Source: Gammaproteobacteria bacterium (GTDB taxonomy: Bacteria > Pseudomonadota > Gammaproteobacteria > JAIEPX01). From it: DNA of 64,000 bases. This document shows, one piece after another, positions 17,467-26,197 of this stretch (its first letter is position 1; every line of letters starts with the position of its first letter). The stretch covers positions 124,001 through 188,000 of the forward strand of contig JAIEPX010000008.1 of assembly GCA_019748175.1 (NCBI GenBank). The letters run 5' to 3'. Both the position numbers and the translations under genes were made by a program. The notes beneath the pieces are model-generated. The model worked only from the letters and a program-made list of their open reading frames with translations, did no database searches and was not told where the DNA came from.

Positions 17467-18726
17467 CTAGTAAGCCATTTGCGCAAAACGTTTTCTTCGG
17501 TAACTTATGAAAGTGGCTGAAACTAAACTTACGGCAGCTATCGTGAGCGGTAAAGATTGAGATATATTCGTTAAAGGTCCCATTAACAACGCGCTAATTC
17601 CCCAAGGTGCAGAGAATGCCGCAGCGGCTAATCCTAAAACACAACCTTGCTTTGCTTTTGATACGCTATCAGAAATCAGTGTCATGATAGTGGGGTAGAC
17701 CATACCAACTCCGATTGCGCCGGGGATAACAAAAATCCATTGTGAAAAAGAATTTTGTGTTAATGCGCACGCAATAAAAGATATAGCACAACAGAGTAAT
17801 GTGCTAGTGAGTAATATTTCTAAAGAAATATAACGAGTCAGAATTTTATAACCAAATGTTAATCCTAGCGCCATCCAAATTCCGGTGTACGCTAAAAATT
17901 GTGAGGTTAAATTAACTGAGTAAAGAAATTTCTGTGAGAGATACAAAGAAATATCTTGATAGTAAAAACTCCAGCCCAATTCGTAGAGGAAAAATATCAA
18001 AAATAATCGAGTGGTAATGTCTGATGATAATGCTTCTTTAATCGTGTTCTTGAAATTTGCGAGCGTTAATAATTTCTCAGCATCATATGTATTGTTAGTG
18101 TTGTTATACATTTTTACTGTCAGTAGGAGTGTTATAAAAATCAACAATAGGGTAGCGAAAAATGGCGTTGTATTATTAAACCAGCTCACGTAATTGGGGT
18201 CAGATAAATAAGCACCCAGAGGAGGTCCCACCAATAAAGATAACGTCATTGCAATCGCAACCATTGCAAAATACCACGCTTTTTGTGTTCCTTCGCTAAT
18301 ATCGGCGATGGCGGTTTGTGCTAAGGATTGGCTGCTGGACGCAATGCCGGCAATAAATCGACCCACTAATATCCATGATAATGAAGCCGTGAGAACGCCT
18401 ATAATGGGCAGCATAAATCCAATTAAAGAAAGGGCCAATGAAAAGACTAATGTGCGTTTTCGTCCCCAGCTGTCAGACCATGTGCCAATAATCGGTGCAC
18501 CTAATACATATCCGAATGATCCCGTCGCTATACATAAGCCGAACAAAATGTTGGCCATCATGGGGGAAATGTCGCCCATTAGAGAGTGAGAATGCTCTGT
18601 GAATAAACGCAAGAATGTGGGGATTGAGACCATGTACCCCATGGAGTCGATGAAGATAATCAAAATCAGAGGGATTAGCGCACGTGATTGTTGAGTAATT
18701 TGCTTTGAATCTATGTTCTTATTCAT
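17467..18726 (-). CDS. MFS transporter (drug/tetracycline-efflux-like)
   Basis: About 419 residues with twelve predicted membrane helices. The loop after helix 2 carries the MFS signature GTWSDSWGRKRTL, and helix 5 has a motif-C-like glycine pattern (LLVGPPLGAYLSDP). This places it with the 12-TM DHA1-type exporters near TetA-like proteins; the substrate is unknown. The ATG at 18726 is preferred because GGAGGAGGGG lies seven bases upstream; the more distal start would give an unlikely basic extension. It stands in the same direction as the deaminase-like gene, separated by a hairpin. Confidence 0.85.
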   Translation of the reverse strand: MNKNIDSKQITQQSRALIPLILIIFIDSMGYMVSIPTFLRLFTEHSHSLMGDISPMMANILFGLCIATGSFGYVLGAPIIGTWSDSWGRKRTLVFSLALSLIGFMLPIIGVLTASLSWILVGRFIAGIASSSQSLAQTAIADISEGTQKAWYFAMVAIAMTLSLLVGPPLGAYLSDPNYVSWFNNTTPFFATLLLIFITLLLTVKMYNNTNNTYDAEKLLTLANFKNTIKEALSSDITTRLFLIFFLYELGWSFYYQDISLYLSQKFLYSVNLTSQFLAYTGIWMALGLTFGYKILTRYISLEILLTSTLLCCAISFIACALTQNSFSQWIFVIPGAIGVGMVYPTIMTLISDSVSKAKQGCVLGLAAAAFSAPWGISALLMGPLTNISQSLPLTIAAVSLVSATFISYRRKRFAQMAY

Positions 18727-18801
18727 GATGTGGCCCCTCCTCCGCATTGACAAAAAGGGCATTATAAGTGGTCAAATCGCTGATTGCTACCTTTTTGCTC
18801 A

Positions 18802-18868
18802 GGGCAACCTCAACTTTTGACGTAATGCATCATATCAAAAATTGAGGTTGCCCCCTTCTGATGCATTA
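18802..18868 (-). terminator. long hairpin between deaminase-like and MFS genes
   Basis: A 19-base stem with one mismatch (18802-18820 / 18835-18853, core GGGCAACCTCAA / TTGAGGTTGCCC). In addition TAATGCATCA within the loop matches, inverted, TGATGCATTA at 18858-18867. It starts at the stop of the minus-strand gene 18866-20101 and probably terminates it. The nested second inverted repeat allows two alternative foldings. Confidence 0.6.
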
Positions 18869-20101
18869 TCTACTTGGTTTTTTCCTTGCTGGATTATTGT
18901 TTGATTTTTTAGTGCCTGTCGCTTTCTGTTTAGTTTTGGTTCCATTCTTTTGTTTGACGGACATTGTTTGTTTTTTATCCTTCGTAGAATTTTGATTTTT
19001 CGGAGTAAACATCAGAGCAGGTGCGCTTAGACTGGACCTGGACACTTTTTCTTTAGGTTTTGAAGGTGTGATTTTTGCTTCAACTTTATTTTTATTATCA
19101 TGTTTCGGTTTAGGTTTTGGCTTTTGAGGAGAGCGTGGCGGTGGTGGTGCGGGTAGCGTTGGATCAGGTTTAAGCTCCTTCAACATTTTTGCTGTGCTTG
19201 ATGTCTGCAAAGGTATGGTGACTTCACTACTTTCTTCTTCGAGGCTAAACGTGATGGATTCATGAATGCTCGGATCTTCATAAATAGAAGAAGAGGGGGT
19301 TAGTAACTGATCATCACCCGAAATTCTCCCTGCATCATTTACAAAGGCATTTTCAAGCGAGCTAACACTACGTAGCATCAAAAAAATTGCTTGAAGTTGC
19401 AGATTGTTTTTTAAAAAGTTGGGTATACCCGCCAAAAAATGAAATCCATGCCCATCTCCCCGTATAGTTATGACCTTGCTCTTTTTTGATTGATTCAGTG
19501 CCGTTATTGCGAGCTCACAGTTTCCGCAACATTTTTTTGAGACCCCTACATAGATCGGCTCATCCTGTTCGAACAGATTCTGGCGTTGTGAATAAAGATA
19601 GTCGACGATCTGTAATTCTGCGTGAGGAGCTTTACCCTGCTTATATTGCTGCTTTTTTTCTAAAAAAATAAAAAGACCTTTACGCATGATTTCTGCCATT
19701 TTGGTAGAAATTGCTGCCGGATCGCGGGGGTTGTGGTAAGCCAAATATATGGAATACGTGACTTTATCTAAAGCGGATTCAAAACGAGAGGCATAGGTTT
19801 TGTTTTGTTGGAATAACTTAATATGTATTCGAGTATAAGCCAAAAGTTCTGATTTCATTTGACCGGCCCATTTTATAAAGACTGATGAACTAGGTCTTTC
19901 ACTGCATTTTTGAGAAACTTTCTTTAAATACGCCAATATCTTGTCAACAAACTCGGATTTTAGTGCGTGATTATTGGCTAATAATAAATTTCTTCCATCA
20001 AAACATGTTGCACCACAAGTCGCATCACCTTGAATGATGGTTGCTATTGAATCATATCGTCGTTTATTGGCTGGGAGAGATACAGACTTTTCTAGTGCCA
20101 T
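18866..20101 (-). CDS. putative nucleic-acid/nucleotide deaminase (OTT_1508-like) with Lys/Pro-rich tail
   Basis: 411 residues. The central part has the zinc-dependent deaminase pattern: H160-A-E162 followed about 25 residues later by YVGVSKKCCGNC with C192xxC195. The text around these motifs (ATCFDGRNLLLANN near the N terminus, and YVGVSK) resembles the OTT_1508-like deaminase family, named from an Orientia protein and found in intracellular bacteria and fungi. The last 110 residues are low-complexity, rich in Lys, Pro, Ser and Asn, with a proline block (PAPPPPRSPQKPKPKPK). No signal peptide. AAGGA lies seven bases before the ATG. The substrate is unknown; deaminases of this clade are proposed toxins or effectors, so a secreted effector is an inference. 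Confidence 0.7.
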   Translation of the reverse strand: MALEKSVSLPANKRRYDSIATIIQGDATCGATCFDGRNLLLANNHALKSEFVDKILAYLKKVSQKCSERPSSSVFIKWAGQMKSELLAYTRIHIKLFQQNKTYASRFESALDKVTYSIYLAYHNPRDPAAISTKMAEIMRKGLFIFLEKKQQYKQGKAPHAELQIVDYLYSQRQNLFEQDEPIYVGVSKKCCGNCELAITALNQSKKSKVITIRGDGHGFHFLAGIPNFLKNNLQLQAIFLMLRSVSSLENAFVNDAGRISGDDQLLTPSSSIYEDPSIHESITFSLEEESSEVTIPLQTSSTAKMLKELKPDPTLPAPPPPRSPQKPKPKPKHDNKNKVEAKITPSKPKEKVSRSSLSAPALMFTPKNQNSTKDKKQTMSVKQKNGTKTKQKATGTKKSNNNPARKKPSR

Positions 20102-20262
20102 TATGAAATCCTTATTTACTTACCCCATAAGATCTAAAATTAACTTTATACCTTGGCCAGTGTCAAGGTGAAATGATTAAATGAGGAAACGAAGAACGGT
20201 TCCCTATACCATGTTACACACGATGCAATCACTGGCTATCGCACTGAAGGCATATGCATTAG

Positions 20263-20291
20263 TTGACTTCCGGGGTTCATCTAGGCAGAAT
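20263..20291 (+). promoter_or_regulatory. possible promoter for the TpsB gene
   Basis: TTGACT (20263-20268), spacing 17, CAGAAT (20286-20291). The leader then has two near-identical AAAGGAATT blocks, the second being the ribosome binding site of the gene at 20328. Confidence 0.4.
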
Positions 20292-20327
20292 TTTGTCCTT
20301 AAAAGGAATTACTAAAGGAATTGCTCA

Positions 20328-22025
20328 ATGTTTTGTCATTCATCAAAAGTTCGAAACTTAATCGTATCCGCCAGTCTTTGTGGTTTTGTTTGTTCTAGCG
20401 CTTCTGCGATCAAAATCCCAGGATCAGTTGCGCCAGGGCGCATTCAACATGAAGTCGTTCCATTGCACCGTCCTTTACCTGCAACGCAAATTCATTACGC
20501 AGATTTTCCCTTGGTCAGAATTGATTGGCATCAAGAAAAGAAATCGCCTGCGCGACTCCAAAACGTGATTGTAAAAAATCAGGAAACGGATTTTTCTGCT
20601 CAACTAGAAATTATCAATGGTCGTTATCTGGGATTGCCGATGACATTAAATAATGTCACACAATTGGCAACTGAGCTCGGGCAATTTTATCGACAGCATG
20701 GTTTTTTTGCAGCACAAGTTGTAGTCCCGCAACAACATAGGCGTCATGGTGTTTTAGAAGTCGTTGTTTATGAGGGTGCAATCAGTGATGTTCAAATTAC
20801 TAATAAAAAAACAAGTGCTAATATTTTACAGCGTTATGCACATAAATTAAAAAAATTATCTCCGTTGAATCGTGCTGATGTCGAAAGAAAAATTTTATTG
20901 ATGGGAGAAATTTCAGGCGTTACTTTGACGGCTGATATTGCTCCAGATAGCCAGCATCCTGGTTGTGCAAAAGTGACATTAAATTCAGAATTTAAACAAG
21001 TTGGAATTGATTTAGGTTATGATAATTACGGTGTTCGATGGGAAGGTCCTCATCAATATTCCGCTAATGTATTTGGTAATTCTCTTTTTCAACTCGGTGA
21101 TCATTCTCATGTGAATACACTGATGAGTAGTGATGGAAGTGAAATGCGATTTTTGGCTGTTGAACATGATATGCCATTGGGCTATGCAGGTACGCGTTTA
21201 AAAATTTGGGGAAATTATACGCGTAATGAACCAGAATTTACGTTGAGTCATTTTGATTTTGATGGAAGAGCAGTTTCTGCTGGAATTTTTGCACGTCATC
21301 CTTTTATTCTTTCTGTGACGCAACAATTATGGGCACGTTTAGGTGTGCGTTTTACGGATGAAGAAGTCAAACTGCAACATAAACATTATTATGTCGACAA
21401 AGTGCGCGTTTTAGAAGCTTCGACTAATTACATTTTTAATGATTGTTGGAAAGGTCAAGCAGTTGCGCAAGTGGGAGCAAGTCATGGTTTTGACGTGCTG
21501 GGTGCTGAAGATATTGAGCGATCATGGCACTCGTTAGGCAAAGGTGTTGACGATTTTACCAAGATTAATGGTGAAGTCAGTTATACGCGGCCGTTGGTTG
21601 ATCAGTTTTCTTTGATGGTGGGTGGTCAAGGACAATATGCTTTTAATCCGCTCGTTGTTTCTGAATTGCTGAGTGTGGGTGGTCGGTATTGGGGGCGTGC
21701 GTACGATTGGGCAGAAATTATGGGTGATAGTGGCGTCGTTGGCACAGCTGAATTACGCTATGATACAAAGCCTGGTGCGCCAGAACACAAAAATGCGCAG
21801 TATTTTCTTGCCTATGATGCCGGCGCTGTGTGGGCACGCTATGCACATCACCATCGTCAAAGTCTGACTTCTTTGCAAGCAGGAGTGCGCTTTGATTTTA
21901 CGCGATATTTGAGTGCTGATCTCGTAATAGCTAAGCCATTAACGCGAAAAGTATTAGCTGAAGAGCTGGCGGATCATCACGGCGATCGATTCCGTGCCTT
22001 TTTTAGAATCGCTCTGCATGCTTAA
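20328..22025 (+). CDS. two-partner secretion outer-membrane transporter (ShlB/FhaC/HecB family)
   Basis: 565 residues: signal peptide (1-27, ending SASA), a POTRA-type domain with the TpsB pattern (LGLPMTLNNVTQLATELGQF then YRQHGFFAAQVVVPQQ), a second POTRA-like part to about 210, and a 16-strand beta-barrel to the end. TpsB proteins secrete one large TpsA exoprotein. No TpsA-like gene (N-terminal haemagglutination-activity domain) is in the window, so it is an orphan here. The last residues are RIALHA, without the usual C-terminal aromatic BAM signal, so the end may be altered. The start follows AAAGGAATTGCTC. Codon usage and base composition look native. Confidence 0.88.
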   Translation: MFCHSSKVRNLIVSASLCGFVCSSASAIKIPGSVAPGRIQHEVVPLHRPLPATQIHYADFPLVRIDWHQEKKSPARLQNVIVKNQETDFSAQLEIINGRYLGLPMTLNNVTQLATELGQFYRQHGFFAAQVVVPQQHRRHGVLEVVVYEGAISDVQITNKKTSANILQRYAHKLKKLSPLNRADVERKILLMGEISGVTLTADIAPDSQHPGCAKVTLNSEFKQVGIDLGYDNYGVRWEGPHQYSANVFGNSLFQLGDHSHVNTLMSSDGSEMRFLAVEHDMPLGYAGTRLKIWGNYTRNEPEFTLSHFDFDGRAVSAGIFARHPFILSVTQQLWARLGVRFTDEEVKLQHKHYYVDKVRVLEASTNYIFNDCWKGQAVAQVGASHGFDVLGAEDIERSWHSLGKGVDDFTKINGEVSYTRPLVDQFSLMVGGQGQYAFNPLVVSELLSVGGRYWGRAYDWAEIMGDSGVVGTAELRYDTKPGAPEHKNAQYFLAYDAGAVWARYAHHHRQSLTSLQAGVRFDFTRYLSADLVIAKPLTRKVLAEELADHHGDRFRAFFRIALHA

Positions 22026-22212
22026 CTGGGAGATGCTGAGATGAAAGGTGAAGATTTTCCTTACACTATGAGGGGCTCTAGGGGAGAGAATCGTGATTCT
22101 CACCCCTAAATCTAAAAAGGAAGCATCCCCCGGTTTTATAAGCAACCGTTATTAATACAGGCTTTGAGTGCCCAAACACCCAAAATCTAAAATCGGGAGA
22201 TGCTGAGCTGAA
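22024..22212. repeat. hairpin and flanking direct repeat upstream of OMP gene
   Basis: A 14-base stem with one mismatch (22079-22092 / 22095-22108; GAGAATC-GT-GATTCTC at its tip) lies after the TpsB stop. The sequence GGGAGATGCTGAG(A/C)TGAAA occurs on both sides, near 22028 and 22196. No T-run follows. The arrangement could be a remnant of a small duplicated or mobile element. Confidence 0.4.
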
Positions 22213-22219
22213 AAAGGAT

Positions 22220-22248
22220 TTGACCTACTGCGTAGACGCAATTATAGT
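22220..22248 (+). promoter_or_regulatory. strong sigma-70-type promoter of the OMP gene
   Basis: TTGACC (22220-22225), 17 bases, TATAGT (22243-22248). It excludes any translation start before about 22255 and so supports the ATG at 22301. Confidence 0.7.
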
Positions 22249-22300
22249 ATGTACACGATTCAATCTGAACGATTGCTTTTTAAACAGGGAGATATTAAGC

Positions 22301-22981
22301 ATGAATGCTAAAAAATTGCTCTTAGGGACTATGGGCGTTGTCGCATCTCTAGGGATTAGCTGCAGTTCTCTTGCCTATTACGGCGTTGTCGCAAACGAAT
22401 TTCAACCAGGATTTTATATAGGTCTACAAGCAGGTTTTGCTCAGACATGGTGGAGTGATCTAGATTCTATCACTGACAACTTCCCGAGTTTAGGTCTGCA
22501 CTGGGAAGGTACTCATGGAGATTGGGCTGCCCGTGGTGACGTAGGCTATGATTTTAATGAATTCTTTGCGGTAGAATTAGGCTTAGCTTATTTCAAAGCT
22601 GGAAGAAATACACTGACAACCGTACCTGGTGGATTAACCCTCTATGATCAACATCCAAAGGCTTTTGCAGTCGATTTAGTTGCAAAACTCAGTCTTCCTC
22701 TGGATAACGGATTCAGGTTGTTTACTAAAGCGGGTGCGCATTTCACCAAGGCAGCACATGCTCCTATATTTTTAGATGACGCCACTATTGTTGCTGACCA
22801 AGAAAACCGTAAAGTAGCTCAAGTGTTATTCGGTGTAGGCGCTAGCTATGCAATCACTAACTCATTTTCGGCTGATTTGACCTGGACTTTTTATAGAGGC
22901 ACCAGCACTTTTGACGATAAATATATGCCCAACACAGATCTTTACACATTGGGTCTAGCTTATAAGTTCGCTTGCTCATAA
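22301..22981 (+). CDS. outer-membrane beta-barrel protein (OmpA/OmpW-like barrel)
   Basis: 226 residues after choosing the ATG at 22301 (GGGAGA upstream, promoter at 22220-22248). Signal peptide MNAKKLLLGTMGVVASLGISCSSLAYY, then alternating aromatic/hydrophobic strands with Gly-rich turns typical of eight-stranded barrels (GFYIGLQAGFAQTWW, VGYDFNEFFAVELGLAYF, LFGVGASYAITNSFSADLTW, YTLGLAYKF). There is no OmpA peptidoglycan-binding domain. Similar small barrels are abundant surface proteins in Legionella and Coxiella. The strong promoter and terminator suggest high expression from a single-gene unit. Confidence 0.82.
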   Translation: MNAKKLLLGTMGVVASLGISCSSLAYYGVVANEFQPGFYIGLQAGFAQTWWSDLDSITDNFPSLGLHWEGTHGDWAARGDVGYDFNEFFAVELGLAYFKAGRNTLTTVPGGLTLYDQHPKAFAVDLVAKLSLPLDNGFRLFTKAGAHFTKAAHAPIFLDDATIVADQENRKVAQVLFGVGASYAITNSFSADLTWTFYRGTSTFDDKYMPNTDLYTLGLAYKFACS

Positions 22982-23002
22982 CTTGAGTATTATGTCCAAT
23001 CG

Positions 23003-23029
23003 AGGGAGAGCTACAGTTCTCCCTTTTCA
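23003..23029 (+). terminator. intrinsic terminator after OMP gene
   Basis: AGGGAGA (23003-23009) pairs with TCTCCCT (23018-23024), loop of eight, followed by a short T-rich run (TTTTCATTT). Confidence 0.7.
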
Positions 23030-23039
23030 TTTCTAATGC

Positions 23040-23068
23040 TTGACCACACACTTTGATCGCATGATAAT
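23040..23068 (+). promoter_or_regulatory. promoter of the LPS-core operon
   Basis: TTGACC (23040-23045), spacing exactly 17, GATAAT (23063-23068). Next gene start is 36 bases downstream. The genes up to 28616 overlap or nearly touch, so this is probably their common promoter. Confidence 0.65.
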
Positions 23069-23103
23069 GACTCGTCTTTATCCAGGTTAAGTGAGGAGTG
23101 ATT

Positions 23104-23295
23104 GTGGCTAAGAAAGAACGCGCTTGTGTACTACGCCGTTATGATGTGACACGTGATGATTTACCTTTATCTTGTCCAATGCCGGACATGAGGCTTTGGG
23201 ATGCCCATCCGAGAGTTTATTTACCGATTGAAAAAACAGGACATGCTGCTTGCCCTTATTGTGGATCAGAATTTTTTCTGAAAGATAAAAAATGA
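23104..23295 (+). CDS. small zinc-finger (CHCC-type) protein
   Basis: 63 residues with the zf-CHCC pattern: His in WDAHPRVYLPI, His in GHAACPYCGSEFFL and the CPYC pair. The family is related to the NDUFS6 zinc-binding domain; in proteobacteria it is a short standalone protein often found near LPS heptosyltransferase genes. Its biochemical role is not established. GTG at 23104 is preferred (GAGGAG five bases before) over GTG at 23098. Its stop overlaps the waaF start by four bases. Confidence 0.8.
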   Translation: MAKKERACVLRRYDVTRDDLPLSCPMPDMRLWDAHPRVYLPIEKTGHAACPYCGSEFFLKDKK

Positions 23296-24317
23296 ATAAT
23301 GCGCAGCACATAAAAAAATATCTCATTATAGGTCCTGCTTGGGTAGGTGACATGGTCATGGCTCAAACGTTGTTTACTCTTTTGAAACAACAAGCACTTT
23401 GCCACATTACGGTTTTAGCTGCGCCTTGGAGTCATGGTCTTTTAGCGCGAATGCCTGAAGTTGATGAAACATTATCGCTTCCGTACGGTCACGGAGAATT
23501 TAATTTTAGTTCTCGTTGGAAGCTTGGACGTTCTTTGCGTGAAAAAAACTTTGATCATGCGATAGTGTTAGCCAATTCTTGGAAATCTGCGATTATTCCT
23601 TTCGTTGCAAAAATTCCTGTTCGCACGGGTTGGCGTGGTGAGATGCGCTATGGTCTTCTTAATGATGTTAGAATTTTGGATAAAAAACGTTATCCATTAA
23701 TGATCGAACGATTTATGGCATTGGGATTACCGCCTGGAAAAGATTTACCAGAACCACGTTGGCCATTATTGCAAATCACTGATTCGCACATTGAAAATGC
23801 GCTAGCAAAATTTCAATTGTTAAAAGATAAACCCATTTTAGCTCTGTGCCCCGGTGCAGAATATGGTCCTGCAAAACGTTGGCCGGTTTCGCATTTTGCA
23901 GAAGTTGCAAATGCAAAATTGAATGAAGGTTGGCAAGTGTGGTTGTTTGGTTCTGCAAAGGAAACTCCTCTTGCAGCAGAAATTCAACAGCTAACCTCAC
24001 AACAATGTGTAGATTTGACCGGTAAAACGTCTTTAGCTGAAGCCATTGATTTATTATCACAAGCGAGTGCTGTTGTTTGTAATGATACAGGTTTAATGCA
24101 TATAGCTGCAGCTTTAGCGCGTCCTATTGTTGCTGTTTATGGTTCCTCTTCACCAGGATTTACACCCCCATTAGCTAAGCAAGTTGATGTCGCGACGCTA
24201 AATTTGTCTTGCAGTCCGTGTTTCGCTCGAAACTGTCAATTTGGACATACTGCATGTTTGAGAGATTTATCTTCTCAAAGAGTATTGCAAGGTATTGATA
24301 ACGTTATCGCATTATAG
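23292..24317 (+). CDS. waaF: lipopolysaccharide heptosyltransferase II
   Basis: 341-residue GT9-family enzyme. N-terminal IIGPAWVGDMVMAQTLFTLL is the WaaF hallmark. The nucleotide-sugar half shows CPGAEYGPAKRWP and VVCNDTGLMHIAAALARPIVAVYGSSSP. It adds the second L-glycero-D-manno-heptose to the inner LPS core at the cytoplasmic face of the inner membrane, using ADP-heptose made by HldE/HldD; hldE and hldD lie at the right end of this window. Start ATG overlaps the zinc-finger stop (ATGA). Confidence 0.93.
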   Translation: MNNAQHIKKYLIIGPAWVGDMVMAQTLFTLLKQQALCHITVLAAPWSHGLLARMPEVDETLSLPYGHGEFNFSSRWKLGRSLREKNFDHAIVLANSWKSAIIPFVAKIPVRTGWRGEMRYGLLNDVRILDKKRYPLMIERFMALGLPPGKDLPEPRWPLLQITDSHIENALAKFQLLKDKPILALCPGAEYGPAKRWPVSHFAEVANAKLNEGWQVWLFGSAKETPLAAEIQQLTSQQCVDLTGKTSLAEAIDLLSQASAVVCNDTGLMHIAAALARPIVAVYGSSSPGFTPPLAKQVDVATLNLSCSPCFARNCQFGHTACLRDLSSQRVLQGIDNVIAL

Positions 24318-24336
24318 TGAATCAGAGTAATAAATT

Positions 24337-25401
24337 ATGCGCGTACTTATTGTAAAAACCACATCATTGGGTGATATCATTCATCTGCTTCCTGCGCTGA
24401 CTGATGCACAAACTGCAATTCCCGGAATTAGATTTGATTGGGTTGTCGAAAATTCTTTCCAAGAAGTTCCGAATTGGCACGTTGGTGTTGAACGTGTTAT
24501 TCCTGTTAGATTTCGTCAATGGCGAAAACAGCCATTTTCTAAAAGCACTAAAGAAGCGTGGCGAGAATTTAAAAATACGCTGCGAGAGCGTCAATATGAT
24601 AAAGTCATTGATGCTCAAGGATTATTAAAAAGTGCATTTTTAGCGAGAAAAGCCTTAGGTCCTCGGTACGGATTAAATTTTCGTTCAGCGTGGGAACCTC
24701 TTGCAAGTTTAACGTATCATCATCGAGTCAGTGTTGATCCAAGACAGCACGCAGTCATTCGAATGCGACAATTAATGGCAAATTGTCTAGGTTACAAATG
24801 CCCGACCACAATTCCTGATTATGGTATCGATGCTGAAAAAATTGCGGATAATTCTCAACTCGCCGCATTGACTGCAGAGCAAGTTAATTTTGATAAAACT
24901 ATCCTATTTATTCATGGTACAACATGGACAACCAAAGAATGGCCAGTCATTTATTGGCAGCAATTATTAAATATAGTCGCCGCATCAGGTTATCAAGTAT
25001 TAATTCCGTGGGGAAATGAGATCGAATTTCAACGTGCAAAAACAATTGCTTTAGCACATCCTAGTGCAAAAGTTTTACCGAAATTAACGTTATCGGGGAT
25101 TACGGCAATTCTTGCACATTCACGTGCTGCTGTGGCTGTTGATACGGGTATTGGTCATTTGGCAGCCGCGTTAGCATTGCCTACAATATCTTTGTATGGT
25201 CCAACCGATCCATTGGCAACTGGGACGATGGGCGCCAATCAAGTGCATTTAAATCCTCAATTTCAATGTGCACCGTGCTTGAGTGAGCAATGTCGATACT
25301 CCGGTGAGTCTAAAGTTAAACCCGCGTGTTTTGAAACGATATCTCCTGAAAGAGTTTGGCAAAATTTGCGCGAGTTGATGGAGTTAAATGTTGTTGCTTA
25401 A
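24337..25401 (+). CDS. waaC: lipopolysaccharide heptosyltransferase I
   Basis: 354 residues, GT9 family. The start MRVLIVKTTSLGDIIHLLPALTD and the FDWVVE motif are characteristic of WaaC. C-terminal substrate site: FIHGTTWTTKEWP and VAVDTGIGHLAAALALPTISLYGPTDP. It transfers the first heptose onto Kdo2-lipid A. It is 19 bases after waaF and overlaps the next gene by 14 bases, so it belongs to the operon. All regions expected of a full-length enzyme are present. Confidence 0.93.
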   Translation: MRVLIVKTTSLGDIIHLLPALTDAQTAIPGIRFDWVVENSFQEVPNWHVGVERVIPVRFRQWRKQPFSKSTKEAWREFKNTLRERQYDKVIDAQGLLKSAFLARKALGPRYGLNFRSAWEPLASLTYHHRVSVDPRQHAVIRMRQLMANCLGYKCPTTIPDYGIDAEKIADNSQLAALTAEQVNFDKTILFIHGTTWTTKEWPVIYWQQLLNIVAASGYQVLIPWGNEIEFQRAKTIALAHPSAKVLPKLTLSGITAILAHSRAAVAVDTGIGHLAAALALPTISLYGPTDPLATGTMGANQVHLNPQFQCAPCLSEQCRYSGESKVKPACFETISPERVWQNLRELMELNVVA

Positions 25402-26197
25402 TAATGTCCCTAATTTACTTTCTGTAATTGTGACAACATACAATCGACCTGATGCACTTTCTCTCGTGTTGCAAGGATTAGCTCTCCAAACAAAAAAAAA
25501 TTTCGAAGTGTTAGTTGCCGACGACGGGTCAACCACTGAAACAAAATCACTCATTGAAAATAATCGCTGGAATTTTCCTATTAAGCATATTTGGCATGAA
25601 GATCAGGGTTTTAGGGCTGCATTAATTCGTAATTTAGCGGTGAAGGAAGCGCAAGGCGATTATCTGCTATTTATCGATGGGGATTGTGTTCCGTGTTCTG
25701 ATTTTATTAAACGCCATAGTGAGCTTGCCGAAAAAGGCTGGTTTGTAGCGGGAAGTCGTTTGCTTCTAAGTCCCGCATTAACAGAGGATGCTGTGACTGG
25801 AAAGAAAAAAATTCTGCAATGGAATTTTTGGCATTGGTTAGTTGCGCGCATCACAGGCCAATGTAATCGTATTTTACCGTTACTTCACCTTCCTTTTCTC
25901 CCTCGTAAAAATAAATCACAAGAATGGCGAGGTGCAAAAACCTGTAATTTAGCGATGTGGCATGATGATTTTAACCTTATCAAAGGATTTAACGAGCATT
26001 TTATTGGTTGGGGATATGAAGATTCTGATTTGGTAATAAGATTGTTGCGAGCTAATGTACGTCGTAAACAAGGTCGATCTGCGGTCACTGTTCTACATTT
26101 ATGGCATAAAGAAAATGATAGGCAGCATGAAGCGGATAATTGGCGTAAATTAATGCAGACTAAGGGTGGTTCTTCAATCGTGCCTGAAAACCAATGA
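25388..26197 (+). CDS. family-2 glycosyltransferase (GT-A fold)
   Basis: 269 residues. The GT-A core is clear: LSVIVTTYNRPDALSLVLQG, VLVADDGST, and the DGDCVP metal-binding region at about 98 (LFIDGDCVPC). The C-terminal part has GWGYEDSDLVIRLLR, as in galactosyltransferase-type GT2 proteins. It likely adds a sugar to the LPS core or O-chain; donor and acceptor are unknown. The start has GGAG five bases before the ATG, inside the end of waaC. It overlaps the next gene by four bases. Confidence 0.88.
   Translation: MLLLNNVPNLLSVIVTTYNRPDALSLVLQGLALQTKKNFEVLVADDGSTTETKSLIENNRWNFPIKHIWHEDQGFRAALIRNLAVKEAQGDYLLFIDGDCVPCSDFIKRHSELAEKGWFVAGSRLLLSPALTEDAVTGKKKILQWNFWHWLVARITGQCNRILPLLHLPFLPRKNKSQEWRGAKTCNLAMWHDDFNLIKGFNEHFIGWGYEDSDLVIRLLRANVRRKQGRSAVTVLHLWHKENDRQHEADNWRKLMQTKGGSSIVPENQ

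Noticed and set aside
22220..22300. Upstream start for the beta-barrel protein
   Set aside because: The region is the promoter itself (TTGACC-17-TATAGT) and the extension would bury the signal peptide.
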